Shown here: piece after piece, positions 19,377-29,900 of the stretch
Numbering within the stretch: the stretch's first letter is position 1
Layout of the letters: every line of letters starts with the position of its first letter
Assembly (NCBI GenBank): GCA_014323865.1
Contig: JACONG010000010.1
Span: forward strand, 248,001 to 312,000
Reading direction: 5' to 3'
Length of the DNA stretch: 64,000 nt
From: Rhodospirillales bacterium
GTDB taxonomy: Bacteria > Pseudomonadota > Alphaproteobacteria > SP197
Position numbers and translations under genes: made by a program
The notes under the pieces: generated by a model
Database searches by the model: none
What the model saw: only the letters and a program-made list of their open reading frames with translations
Told to the model about the DNA's origin: nothing

Positions 19377-19430
19377 GCGCTTTAGCTGGTATTTGTATCG
19401 CGCCCCGCAAGCTGTCGCTCAAATCGGCGC
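19377..19430 (-). ncRNA. SAM-II riboswitch, distal copy
   Basis: On the minus strand GCGCC, GATTTGAGCGACAGCTTGC, and a GGGGCGC segment that pairs with the first (P1), are followed by GATACAAATACCA and GCTAAAGCGC. This is the same SAM-II layout as the proximal copy (ATTTGA, AGCTTGC and GCTAAAGCG conserved), but with different P1 bases that still pair. An intrinsic terminator follows directly. Confidence 0.8.
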
Positions 19431-19470
19431 TGCCCGAACTGGTACTGCCAGAACCGGCATTCACGGGCTC

Positions 19471-19498
19471 ACTTAAGCATCGCCCCGGCGTTTGTCAA
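19471..19498 (-). promoter_or_regulatory. Putative promoter of the metY leader transcript
   Basis: On the minus strand a perfect -35 box TTGACA (19498-19493) and TTAAGT (19476-19471) are separated by 16 nt. Transcription would start near 19464 and read first into the distal SAM-II aptamer. Confidence 0.6.
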
Positions 19499-19579
19499 CC
19501 CTCTAATTTCACGTCGCCCCCTCTTTTTCATCGCCCCAATTCACGGCTATGCTGTGCCGCAGAAGAGGGGGCAAAGCCA

Positions 19580-20299
19580 TTGCGGTTTCTCGTGTTTCAG
19601 CATATCGCCGTCGAACATCCCGGCATCTTCCGCGACCTCATGCGCGAACACGGCATCGCCTGGGATGCGGTCGAACTCGATGAGGGCGAGCCGATCCCCT
19701 CGCTCGCCCCATACGACGCCCTGATTGTCATGGGCGGCCCCATGGACGTCTTCGACGAGGACGAACTGCCCTGGCTCGCCCCGGAGAAGGCGGCCATCCG
19801 CGAGGCCGTGCGCGCGCGCAACATGCCATACTTCGGCTTCTGCCTCGGCCATCAGCTCCTCGCCGATTCCCTGGGCGGCACCTGTGAGCGCATGGCCCGG
19901 CCCGAGGTCGGCATCCTGCCCGTCGAACTGACCGCGGAGGGCCGTCGCGACCCCCTCATGGCCGGCATCGCCGACAGCTTCCCCGCGCTGCAATGGCACG
20001 GGGTCGCCGTGACGACACTGCCCGAAGGCGGTGTCTCTCTGGCACAGTCGCCGGCCTGCGCCATCCAGGCGCAGCGCGTCGGGCAACATGCCTGTGGCGT
20101 GCAATATCACGTCGAGATGACCGCAACCACCGTGCGCGAATGGGCCGCCGTCCCGGCTTACGGCAAGGCGCTCGATGCGGTCATGGGCGAAGGTGCGCTG
20201 GAGCGTCTCGATACCGCCTGCGCCTCCGGCATGGCCGACTTCAACCGCGCCTCACGCCTCCTGTTCGGCAACTTTCTCCGGCTCGGCGGACTTCATTGA
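19580..20299 (+). CDS. Class I glutamine amidotransferase (GMP-synthase-like)
   Basis: This 239-residue stand-alone class I amidotransferase domain has the nucleophile elbow YFGFCLGHQLLADSLGG (Cys) and the catalytic His-Glu in GVQYHVEM. The early VMGGPMDVFDEDELPW segment is typical of GuaA-like family members of unknown substrate. No synthetase domain is encoded next to it. The frame is open further upstream, but a TTG at 19580 (MRFLVFQH) preceded by AGAGGGGG fits relatives and is my start. It is transcribed away from metY. Confidence 0.88.
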   Translation: MRFLVFQHIAVEHPGIFRDLMREHGIAWDAVELDEGEPIPSLAPYDALIVMGGPMDVFDEDELPWLAPEKAAIREAVRARNMPYFGFCLGHQLLADSLGGTCERMARPEVGILPVELTAEGRRDPLMAGIADSFPALQWHGVAVTTLPEGGVSLAQSPACAIQAQRVGQHACGVQYHVEMTATTVREWAAVPAYGKALDAVMGEGALERLDTACASGMADFNRASRLLFGNFLRLGGLH

Positions 20300-20366
20300 C
20301 CGCCCCGCACAAAACCCCATACAAAACGCCCCCCACACACACAAGACCCCCTGCAATCGACGCGAC

Positions 20367-23300
20367 ATGAGCACACTTGAGGACATCGGCAGCGGAGCGC
20401 TGGTGCGCGGCATAGCGCCCAATCGCGCCGTTCAGGTGGTGAGCGTCGATTGGATCGGTACGCAAGCCGTCAATGTCGTCTATCGCGACGGCAACGGCGC
20501 TGTCGCGGAATGCACGCTCTTCCGCGACGACGAACACCGTCTCGACATCGAGGCGAGGGGCCGCCCGTGGTCTTTCGATGCCGATGGAGCCCTCTTGCGC
20601 CTTGTCATCGAGGCCAACCGCATCGCCCTCGCGCATCATTTCGACCCCTTCCTCGCAATCCATACAAGCCTTGTCGACCCGCTGCCGCACCAGATTTCGG
20701 CAGTCTATGGCGAGATGCTGCCCCGTCAGCCCCTGCGCTTCCTGCTCGCCGACGACCCCGGCGCAGGCAAGACCGTCATGGCCGGGCTTCTCATGAAGGA
20801 GCTCATGGCCCGCAGCGACCTCGAGCGCTGCCTTGTCGTCGTCCCCGGAAGCTTGGTCGAGCAATGGCAGGACGAGCTTGGCGAAAAATTCGCTCTCGAA
20901 TTCGATATCCTGACGCGCGACATGATCGCGACCTCCCGCTCGGGCAATCCGTTCAACGACCGCAATCATCTGATCGTTCGGCTCGATGTCCTCGCGCGCA
21001 ACGAGGATCTTCAGGAAAAGCTCATGCAGGCCCGCGAATGGGACCTGGTGATCTGCGACGAGGCACACAGGATGGCGGCGACCTGTTCCGGCGGCTAGGT
21101 AAAATATACCAGGCGCTACCAGGTCGGCCAGAAGCTCGGACAGCTCTGCCGCCACCTCTTGCTGATGTCGGCAACGCCCCATAACGGCAAGGAAGCGGAC
21201 TTCCAGCTTTTCATGGCCCTTCTCGATGGCGACCGCTTCGAGGGCCGCTTCCGCGATGGCGTCCATTATGCCGATACGCAGGACATGATGCGCCGCCTCA
21301 CAAAGGAGGAACTGCTGCGTTTCGATGGCCGCCCGCTCTTCCCCGAACGCCGCGCCTACACGGTCAAATACGACCTCTCGCCGAAAGAGGCCGCCCTTTA
21401 TACGGCCGTCACCGACTATGTGCGGACAGAGATGAACCGCGTGCAGCGTTTCACCGATACAGACGGCAGGAAGCGCAACAATGTCGGCTTCGCACTCCAG
21501 ATTCTTCAGCGCCGCCTCGTTTCATCGCCTGCCGCCATCTATCGCTCTCTCGAACGCCGCCGCGAGCGCCTGGAAAACGAACTGTCCGAAGCCCGCCTTG
21601 CGGCAAGGGGAAACCCTGTGCACCGGGCCGCTGGCGCTCCCGACGATGACAGGTTGCGCCATATCGCGGGACGCGATCACAGAGAGATGTTCGCGGAACG
21701 CGATCGGGAAGACATGCTCGAGGAATTCGGCCAGGAAGAGATTGACGAGATCGAGGACCTGATCTCGACCGCTGCGACAAGTGCCGAAACGGCCGGGCAA
21801 CTGGCCATCGAGGTCGCCACCCTCAAGGGTCTTGAGGACATGGCATTGGACGTGCTTCAGGCCGGCGAGGATACGAAATGGCAACAGCTCAACCGTATCC
21901 TCGATGACGACCTGATGACCGACAGGGACGGCAACCGCCGAAAACTTGTCATTTTCACCGAACCCAAGGACACGCTGCATTATCTCGCGGACAAGGTCCG
22001 TGGCCGCCTCGGCAGGCCCGAGGCCGTGGCCGTCATCCATGGCGGCGTGGCGCGTGAGGAGAGGCGCAAGGTGATCGCCCGTTTCATGCAGGATCGCGAC
22101 CTCATCGTCCTGATCGCGAACGATGCTGCGGGCGAGGGCGTCAACCTTCAGCGCGGCCATCTCATGGTCAACTACGATCTGCCCTGGAATCCGAACAGGA
22201 TCGAGCAGCGCTTCGGTCGCATCCACCGCATCGGGCAAACCGAGGTCTGCCACCTCTGGAACATCGTCGCCGCCGATACCCGTGAGGGCGAGGTCTACGC
22301 CAGACTGCTCGAAAAGCTGGAAGACGCGCGGGAGGCTCTCGGTGGCCGCGTCTACGATGTTCTCGGCGAACTCTTCGAGGGCACCCCGCTCAGGGACCTC
22401 CTGTTCGAGGCGATCCGCTATGGCGAGCAGGATGACGTGCGCGCGCGCCTGTTCAGGCAGGTCGACGGTGCCGTCGATCGGCAGCACCTGCGCAACCTGC
22501 TTGCCCGCCGCGCCCTGACCGATGACACCATGTCGGAAGCCCGGGTCCATGAACTGGGCCTGGAAATGGAACAGGCGGAAGCGCGACGTTTGCAGCCGCA
22601 TCATGTCCAGAGCTTCTTTATCGAGGCCTTCCGGCATCTTGGCGGCAGGCTGAAAGCCCGCGAGGACGGCCGCTGGGAAATAACCCATGTCCCCGCCCGC
22701 ATTCGCGAGCGCGACCGCCAGATCGGCATGGGCGCGCCCGTGCAGAAGAAATACGAACGCATCTGTTTCGAGAAAGCCAGGATCGACCGCCAGCCCGTGG
22801 CAACCTTTGTCTGCCCCGGCCACCCCTTGCTTGAGGCCACCACAAGCATCCTCCGTGAACAATACGGCAGGCTCATGAGGCAGGGCGCGGTCATGGTCGA
22901 TGACACCGATGACGGCACCGCAATCTCTGTCATTGTCCTGATCGAGCACAGCGTTCAGGATGGCCGCCAGGCAAGCACCCCCAACGCGCAGACCCCCAAC
23001 GCGCAGACCCTCAGCCCGCAGACCCCCGGCCCGCATATCGTCTCCAGCACATTGCAATTCGCCGCAATCGACAAATCCGGCACCGCGACAAACGCCGGCA
23101 TGGCCCCCCATCTCGATCTGCGCCCCGCGACCCCCGCCGACATCGCACTCCTTGGCGACCGGCTGCAAGACGACGGATTCACCGCCGACATCGAGCAATC
23201 CGCCCTCGACTTCGCCACCGTCGAACTCGCCCGGCGTCACCTGGCGGACGTCCGGGCGCGTCGCCTGCCCGCAATCGAAAAGGCCGGGCGGGAAGTCGAG

Positions 23301-23999
23301 GCGCGCCTCACGAAAGAGATAAACTATTGGGACAGCCGCGCCTTCGAGCTTCAGGAACAGGAAAAGGCCGGCAAAAAGACCCGCCTTGGCTGGCAGAATG
23401 CCCGCCGCCGCGCCGAGGACCTCGCCGAACGCCTCAGGCTGCGCCAGGATCGGCTTGAGGAGGAAAAATGCATGACCTCCCGCCCCCCTTGCCTGCGCGG
23501 TCGCATGGTCGTCGTGCCCCGAGGCCTCCTCGATGAATGCCACAGGAATCAGGACCTCGCCAATCAAGGCCTCGATGAATCTCCCGCCCCACCGCAATTT
23601 GCCGAGGACGGCGCGGCCCGGCGCAGGATCGAGCTCGCCGCCATGGAAGCGGTCATGGCAACCGAGAAAGCCCTTGGCAATGAGCCGACCGACGTCTCCG
23701 CCCGCAAGATCGGCTACGATATCGAGTCCCTCGATCCCGCAACCCGCCATTGGCGCTTCATCGAGGTGAAGGGCCGCATCGACGGCGCGAACACCGTCAT
23801 GATCACGCGCCAGGAAGTGATCACATCCCTGAACAAGCCGGAACAATTCATCCTTGCCATCGTGAGTGTCGAAAACGGTTTCGCGGGCGAGCCCCGCTAT
23901 ATTCGCGGCGCACTCGACGAGCGCGAGCCCCGCTTCGATCAGAACGCCATCCAGTACGATCTCAAACGCCTGCTGGAGCGGGCAGCGGCCCCAACATGA
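20367..23999 (+). pseudogene. SNF2-type helicase with C-terminal DUF3883, interrupted by an in-frame amber codon
   Basis: The reading frame from ATG 20367 to TGA 23999 (1,210 codons) is broken only by TAG at 21096-21098. Before it lie Walker A (LADDPGAGKTVMAGLL) and the DEAH box (ICDEAHRM). After it the same frame continues VKYTRRYQVGQ, LMSATPHNGKEADFQLFM, and the helicase motif VI EQRFGRIHRIGQ. Relatives have Gly-Gly-Glu-Val-Lys-Tyr here, so GAG to TAG is the likely change. The C-terminus has GYDIES and FIEVKG near residues 1115-1135, the DUF3883 pattern, which looks nuclease-like. Its stop overlaps the start of the DUF1156 methyltransferase (ATGA). Such helicases are part of restriction-like phage defence. 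The protein is probably inactive unless the codon is suppressed or a sequence error. Confidence 0.85.
22976..23030 (+). repeat. Short in-frame repeat in the helicase gene
   Basis: Near-copies of a 15-nt unit (CCCAACGCGCAGACC) encode PNAQT-PNAQT-LSPQT in a linker. They look like slippage expansions. Confidence 0.7.
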
Positions 24000-26893
24000 C
24001 AGACCCCGGCATGACAGAGCCCCCACACGACAGGCCCCCCACAAAAAAGCTCATAGAGGTCGCAATCCCGCTTGAGGCCATCAACAAGGCCTCGGTGAGA
24101 GAAAAATCCATCCGGCAGGGCCATCCCTCGACCCTCCATTTGTGGTGGTCACGCAAGCCGCTGGCCGCCTGCCGTGCCGTGCTGTTTGCCCAACTCGTCG
24201 ACGATCCCTCCGGCCATGTCGATACGCTTCTTGAGGATGAGGATCTCAGGCAGCGCGCGCAAGAGGCCCTCGCCGCCCGTCGCGCCCGACACGCACGCGA
24301 CGGGGACGACGGCAAGCCGATCCCGCCAGACGACAAGCCGGTTACACTGGAAGACGTGAAAGACATGATCGTCGAACTGGAGCGCAAGCGCCTTTTCGGC
24401 ATCGTCGAAGACCTTGTGGTCTGGGAAAACAGCACAAACGAGGAGGTCCTTGAGCGCGCCCGGCACGAAATTCGCCGCTGCTTCCCCGAAGAAGAAGACA
24501 TGCCACGGGTCCACGACCCGTTTTCCGGCGGTGCATCGATCCCCCTTGAGGCCCAGCGTCTCGGGATGCCCTCCCATGCCTCGGACCTGAATCCGGTGGC
24601 CGCCCTCATCGGCAAGGCAATGATCGAACTGCCACCCAAATTTGCCGATCGCCCCCCCGTTCATCCCGGCGCGAAAGACCGGATGTCATACCGTGGTGCC
24701 GAAGGCCTTGCCGAGGACATACTGTTCTATGCGAGACTGCTGAGCGAAGCCGCGTGGCAAAAGATCGGCCACCTCTACCCCCCGGTTACACTGTCCGACC
24801 GTGACGGCGGCGGGCAGGCAACCGTTCTTGCCTGGCTCTGGGCAAGAACCGTCGCCAGCCCGAATCCCGCCGTCGGGGGCGCACACATACCCCTCGTCTC
24901 GACCTTCTGGCTCTGCAAGAAACCCAAAAAAAAGGCCTGGGTCGAACCGATCGTTTCGGGAACCGACATCGACTTTGCGGTGAGATATGGCGAACCCGAT
25001 GACGCGGAAGCCGTGGCCGCAGGCACAAAGGCGGGGCGCGGTGCCAATTTCACCTGTCTGATCACAGGCGACGCCGTTCCGCCCGCTTACGTCAAGGCCG
25101 AAGGCATGGCAGGCCGGATGGGCTGGAAACTCATGGCCATCGTCGCCGAGGGGCGCGGGGGACGACGTTATGCTTCACCCACAAAAGCCCATGAGGAAAT
25201 TGCCTTTTCGCAAACCCCGGAATGGCGACCGGACGGTCCTCTTTCTTATGACCCCCGAAATGTGATGGTGAGCAACTACGGCCTGACACAGGTATCCGAC
25301 CTTTTTATGAACCGGCAAACCATTGCGCTGAAGACATTCCTCGACTGTATCCCCGAAATCCTCTCCGGGATCGAGACATCCGATGACGATTCGGATGCCT
25401 ACAGGAACGCGCTTGCCACCTATCTGGCCATGGGTGTCAGCAGGCTTGCGAACAGACAATCGACGGGCAGTGTTTGGAACACTGGTCGCGAAACCGTTGA
25501 ACATGTGTTTGCAACACATGCTTTGCCGATGCGTTGGAACACGGCGGAAGGCAATCCCTTTTCGACATCGAGCGGCAACTTTATCGGCCAGGTGAAATAT
25601 CTGGCCAAGGCCGTCGCCGCCCTGCCGGCCTCGCAGCCCGGTGGAAGCGTAAGCCAGCGCCCCGCGCAGACCGTGGATTTCACCGGCACCGTCATGTCAA
25701 CCGACCCACCCTATTACGACAACGTGCCTTATGCGAATATCTCGGATTTTTTCTATGTCTGGCTGCGCCACGCATTGAAAAGACATTATCCCGATCTTTT
25801 CCAGACCGTACTTGTGCCCAAGGCGGAAGAACTCGTTGCCGACAATTATCGGCACGGGGATCGCGACCGGGCGGATCAATTCTTTCTTGAAGGCATGACC
25901 GAGGTGCTGCGCCACATGGCGAAGCAGGGGCGCAGCGATATCCCGGCAACCATCTGGTATGCCTTCCGGCAAAACGAGGTCGACGAGGACGGCACCGCAT
26001 CGAAGGGATGGGCGACCTTCCTGCAAGCGGTGATATCAGCCGGTTATCATGTCGGCGCAACCTGGCCCGTGCGGACCGAGCTGGTGAGCAGCCTGAAAAA
26101 GGAGCGCAATGCCCTTTCCACATCCGTGGTGCTGTCCTGTCGCCAGCGCCCCCCCGATGCCCCGACAATGACCCGTTCGGAGTTCCTGCACACCCTGAAA
26201 CGCGAACTGCCGACGGCCCTGGAAGACATGCAGCGCGCGAACATCGCCCCGGTCGATCTTCCCCAGGCCTCCATCGGTCCGGGAATCGGGATTTTCAGTC
26301 GCTGCAAGGCCGTGCTGGAGAGCGACGACAGCAAGATGCCCGTCAGGACCGCATTGCAGATCGTCAACCGGGAGCTGGACGAATTTTTCTCCGCACTGGA
26401 AGGCGAATTCGATCCCGAGACCCGCTTCGCCCTCAACTGGTTTGCCCAGCATGGCCATGACAGGGGGCCGTTCAGAGATGCCGACAGTCTGGCCCGGGCC
26501 AGAGCCATCTCGGTCGACAGTGTGGACCATGCCGGCATCGTCGAGAGCGCCGCAGGAAACGTCCGCATTCTCACCCGCGATGAACTTGCCGGGGATTGGG
26601 ACCCCGCCACCGATACGCATCTGACGGTCTGGGAATGCTGCCAGCATCTCATCCGCACACTGCAAGACGGCGGCGAACGTCAAGCGGCAATCCTTCTGAA
26701 GAAGATCGGTCCGCAGAGGGCCGACGCCGTAAAGGATTTGGCATACAGGCTTCACGACATCGCATCGAAGCAGAAGAATGCAGGGGAAGCCAATGCCTGC
26801 AACGGCCTCATTGCGGTTTGGCCGGATCTGACACAGCAAGCCGCTTCCATCCATGACATGGACAGCAACCGCCAGACAGACTTTAATCTTTAG
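23996..26893 (+). CDS. DUF1156 family DNA methyltransferase, defence-associated
   Basis: The 965-residue protein begins KKLIEVAIPLEAINKASVRE and SIRQGHPSTLHLWWSRKPLA, the DUF1156 signature. A SAM-binding region follows near residue 174 (VHDPFSGGASIPLEAQRLG, DLNPVAALIGKA), and the catalytic motif TDPPYYDNVPYANISDFFY lies near residue 568. The DPPY form indicates an N6-adenine or N4-cytosine DNA methyltransferase. I recall this family being annotated as anti-phage-associated alongside DUF499 proteins. It overlaps the helicase stop by 4 nt and is followed 12 nt later by the DUF499 gene, so the three form one operon. The likely role is self-marking of host DNA or regulation of the helicase-nuclease. 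Confidence 0.92.
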   Translation: MTDPGMTEPPHDRPPTKKLIEVAIPLEAINKASVREKSIRQGHPSTLHLWWSRKPLAACRAVLFAQLVDDPSGHVDTLLEDEDLRQRAQEALAARRARHARDGDDGKPIPPDDKPVTLEDVKDMIVELERKRLFGIVEDLVVWENSTNEEVLERARHEIRRCFPEEEDMPRVHDPFSGGASIPLEAQRLGMPSHASDLNPVAALIGKAMIELPPKFADRPPVHPGAKDRMSYRGAEGLAEDILFYARLLSEAAWQKIGHLYPPVTLSDRDGGGQATVLAWLWARTVASPNPAVGGAHIPLVSTFWLCKKPKKKAWVEPIVSGTDIDFAVRYGEPDDAEAVAAGTKAGRGANFTCLITGDAVPPAYVKAEGMAGRMGWKLMAIVAEGRGGRRYASPTKAHEEIAFSQTPEWRPDGPLSYDPRNVMVSNYGLTQVSDLFMNRQTIALKTFLDCIPEILSGIETSDDDSDAYRNALATYLAMGVSRLANRQSTGSVWNTGRETVEHVFATHALPMRWNTAEGNPFSTSSGNFIGQVKYLAKAVAALPASQPGGSVSQRPAQTVDFTGTVMSTDPPYYDNVPYANISDFFYVWLRHALKRHYPDLFQTVLVPKAEELVADNYRHGDRDRADQFFLEGMTEVLRHMAKQGRSDIPATIWYAFRQNEVDEDGTASKGWATFLQAVISAGYHVGATWPVRTELVSSLKKERNALSTSVVLSCRQRPPDAPTMTRSEFLHTLKRELPTALEDMQRANIAPVDLPQASIGPGIGIFSRCKAVLESDDSKMPVRTALQIVNRELDEFFSALEGEFDPETRFALNWFAQHGHDRGPFRDADSLARARAISVDSVDHAGIVESAAGNVRILTRDELAGDWDPATDTHLTVWECCQHLIRTLQDGGERQAAILLKKIGPQRADAVKDLAYRLHDIASKQKNAGEANACNGLIAVWPDLTQQAASIHDMDSNRQTDFNL

Positions 26894-26905
26894 GGAGTGT
26901 GACAC

Positions 26906-29900
26906 ATGGCAAAACCTGCAAGACAACACGTCTTCGAGGGCATGGAGCTTTTGCCGGGGGCTCTGATCCCCTTTGTCGAAAAGCGTCTGGAAAACGCAAT
27001 CCCGGGCCATTGGCAGCCCCAGCTTGCCAAGCGCGTGAACGGGCTGAATGTGAAAGACGGCCGGATTGTCTGGGATCAGGCAACACTGCTCAAGACAATC
27101 ATGTTCCAGTGGAAGGAAGCCTTCGCAACGGCGCTGGGACCTGCCGAACGTTCCTGGGTTTCCGAACTGCTCGATGTGCGCAACAGGCTCGCACACGACG
27201 AGCACTTCTCCTATGACGATGCCGAGCGCGCCCTCGACACCATGCGCCGCCTGATGGAGTCCATCAATGCCGCTGAACCGGCCGCGCAAATCACCGGAAT
27301 GCGCGACACAATCCTGCGCACAAAATTTGCCGAACTCCAGCGCAATGAGGAACGTCGCAAGACCCTGCGGTCGGGCATCCAGGTGGCGACCGTGAACGGC
27401 CTCCTGCCATGGCGTGAGGTCGTCCAACCCCATGGCGACGTCGCCACCGGCGACTTTCAGCAAGCCCAATTCGCCGCCGATCTCGGCAAGGTTCATGCCG
27501 GAAGCGCTCCCGACGAATACAGCAATCCCGGGGCGTTCTTCAGCCGCACCTACCTCACCGACGGCCTGCGCAATCTTCTCATCGGAGCGGCAAGACGGCT
27601 CTCGGAGCAGGGCGGCGATCCCGTCGTTGAGCTCCAGACAAATTTCGGCGGCGGCAAGACACATTCCATGCTTGCGCTCTATCACATGGCGGGCAGGACA
27701 CCTGCGCGGGACTTGCCGGGCCTCGATCAGCTTCTTGAGGAAGAGGAACTCGATGTCCCGGAGACGGTGAGCCGGGCCGTGCTTGTCGGCACATCCCGCG
27801 GCCCCCTCGACGTCCTGAACGTCGATGCTGCAAACACCGATGGGAAGGCCGATGGGAAGCGCAAAATCCGCACCACCTGGGGCGAACTCGCATGGCAACT
27901 CGGCGGTGCCGGGGCCTTCGACCTGATTGCCGAAAACGATGCGAAGGGCATCGCCCCCGGCTCCAACCTCCTTGAGAAAATCTTCAGGAACTGCGCACCC
28001 TGCCTGATCCTGATTGACGAATGGGTCGCTTACCTGCGGCATATCTACGGGGTCGAAGGCCTGCCTTCCGGGTCCTTCGATACCAATCTGTCCTTCGTGC
28101 AATCGCTGACGGAAGCGGTCAAGGCCAGCCCGGGCACACTCCTGGTCGCCTCGCTCCCGGCCTCGCAAATCGAGGTTGGCGGCGACGGCGGGCAGGAAGC
28201 GCTCACCCGCCTCAAACAGACCTTCTCCCGTGTCGAATCCTCCTGGCGTCCCGCCTCGCAGGAAGAAAGCTACGAGATCGTGCGCCGCCGTCTCTTCCAG
28301 GAGATTCCGGGTGACATGCACCCCCACAAGGACAACACGCTCAGGCAGTTCGCAAGGCTTTACCGCGACAACAGCAACGAATTCCCTCAAGGATGCGCTG
28401 ACGAGAACTATCGGCGCAAGCTGGAAAAAGCCTACCCGATCCATCCCGAGCTTTTCGATCGACTCTATGAGACCTGGGGCACTCTGGAGAAATTCCAGCG
28501 AACACGCGGCGTTCTGCGCCTGATGGCCCAGGTGATCCATGAACTCTGGATCAACGGTGATCCCTCCGCGATGATCATGCCCGGCAGCGTTGCAATCGGT
28601 TCGGAGCGTGTGGGACCCGAGCTGCTCCGCTATCTCGATACAAACTGGCAATCGATCATTGCGGGCGATATCGATGGGCAGAACGCGACACCCTACAGGA
28701 TCGACCGGGACACGCCGAATCTGAGCCGCTATTCCGCGACACGGCGCGTCGCAAGAACGATCTTCATGGGCTCGGCACCCACCAGCACGGAGCAGAATCC
28801 CGGTCTCGACGACAGGCAGATAAACCTTGGCGTCGTCCAGCCGGGTGAAAAGCCGGCCATCTTCGGCGATGCACTGCGCCGCCTCGCAAATCAGGCGACA
28901 TTCATGCACAGCGATCGCGGTCGCTCCTGGTATTCGACATCGCCGAGCCTCAACAGGATTGCAGCCGATCGCGCCGGGCAACAGGAGGATGCGTTCATCC
29001 TCCTCGAAATCGACCGCGCACTGACAACACATGTCAACGGTCTTGTGAACGGTCATGCCGGGCGCGGGCACTTCGACGCCGTGCAGGTCGCCCCGTCATC
29101 CTCGGCAGACGTGCCCGACGAACCGGGCGGAGTCCGTGCCGTGGTCCTCGGTGTCGAACATCCGCATACCGTGGCACGCAATACCGGGGCCGGGGCCGGG
29201 GCCGGGGCCGGGGGCCGCGCTACCAAAGAACCCGCTACCAAAGAACCCGCTACATCCTCGCAAGCCCTGATCGAGGCCCGGGACATCCTGACAAAACGCG
29301 GCGCAACACCCCGCGTCTGGCGCAACACCCTCGTCTTCCTCTGCGCCGACGCGCGTCGGCTCGACGATCTGAAGGACGCTGTTCGATGGAACCGCGCATG
29401 GGACTCCATCGTCAAGGACGTCCAACGGCTCGACCTCAAGCAGAGCGACGAGGCGACGGCCAAAGAAAAGCTGTTGGAAGCCGGGGAAACGATAACGACA
29501 CGGCTCCGGGAATGCTGGTGTTATCTGCTCTATCCCCGGCAGGACGATGCCCGTGCAGAGGTCGAATGGGTCGCCCGGAAAATTCCCGCACAGGATGGCT
29601 TGCTGTCCACCGCCAGCAAGAGTCTGGAGAAGGACGAGGGACTTCTGACCGAGCTTGGCCCGACGCGGCTCGACCGCGATCTTCAGCGCCACAAGATCTG
29701 GAAAGGCAAGCCCCATCTCCCCCTGAAGGACCTCTGGGACCATCTCAACCGGTATACCTGGCTGCCGCGATTGCAGCACAGATCGGTCCTCGTGAAAGCC
29801 GTTCAGGCCGCGGTTTCGCAGGTGATTCCCGGCCCCTTTGCCTATGCCGGGCGTTTTGACGAGAGCACCGGCACCTATCCCGGTCTGCTCATTGAAGCCG

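Noticed and set aside
21096-21098. Amber codon as programmed recoding (pyrrolysine or regulated readthrough)
   Set aside because: No PylS/PylT or stem-loop signal is visible, and relatives have Glu at this site, so a point mutation or sequence error is simpler.
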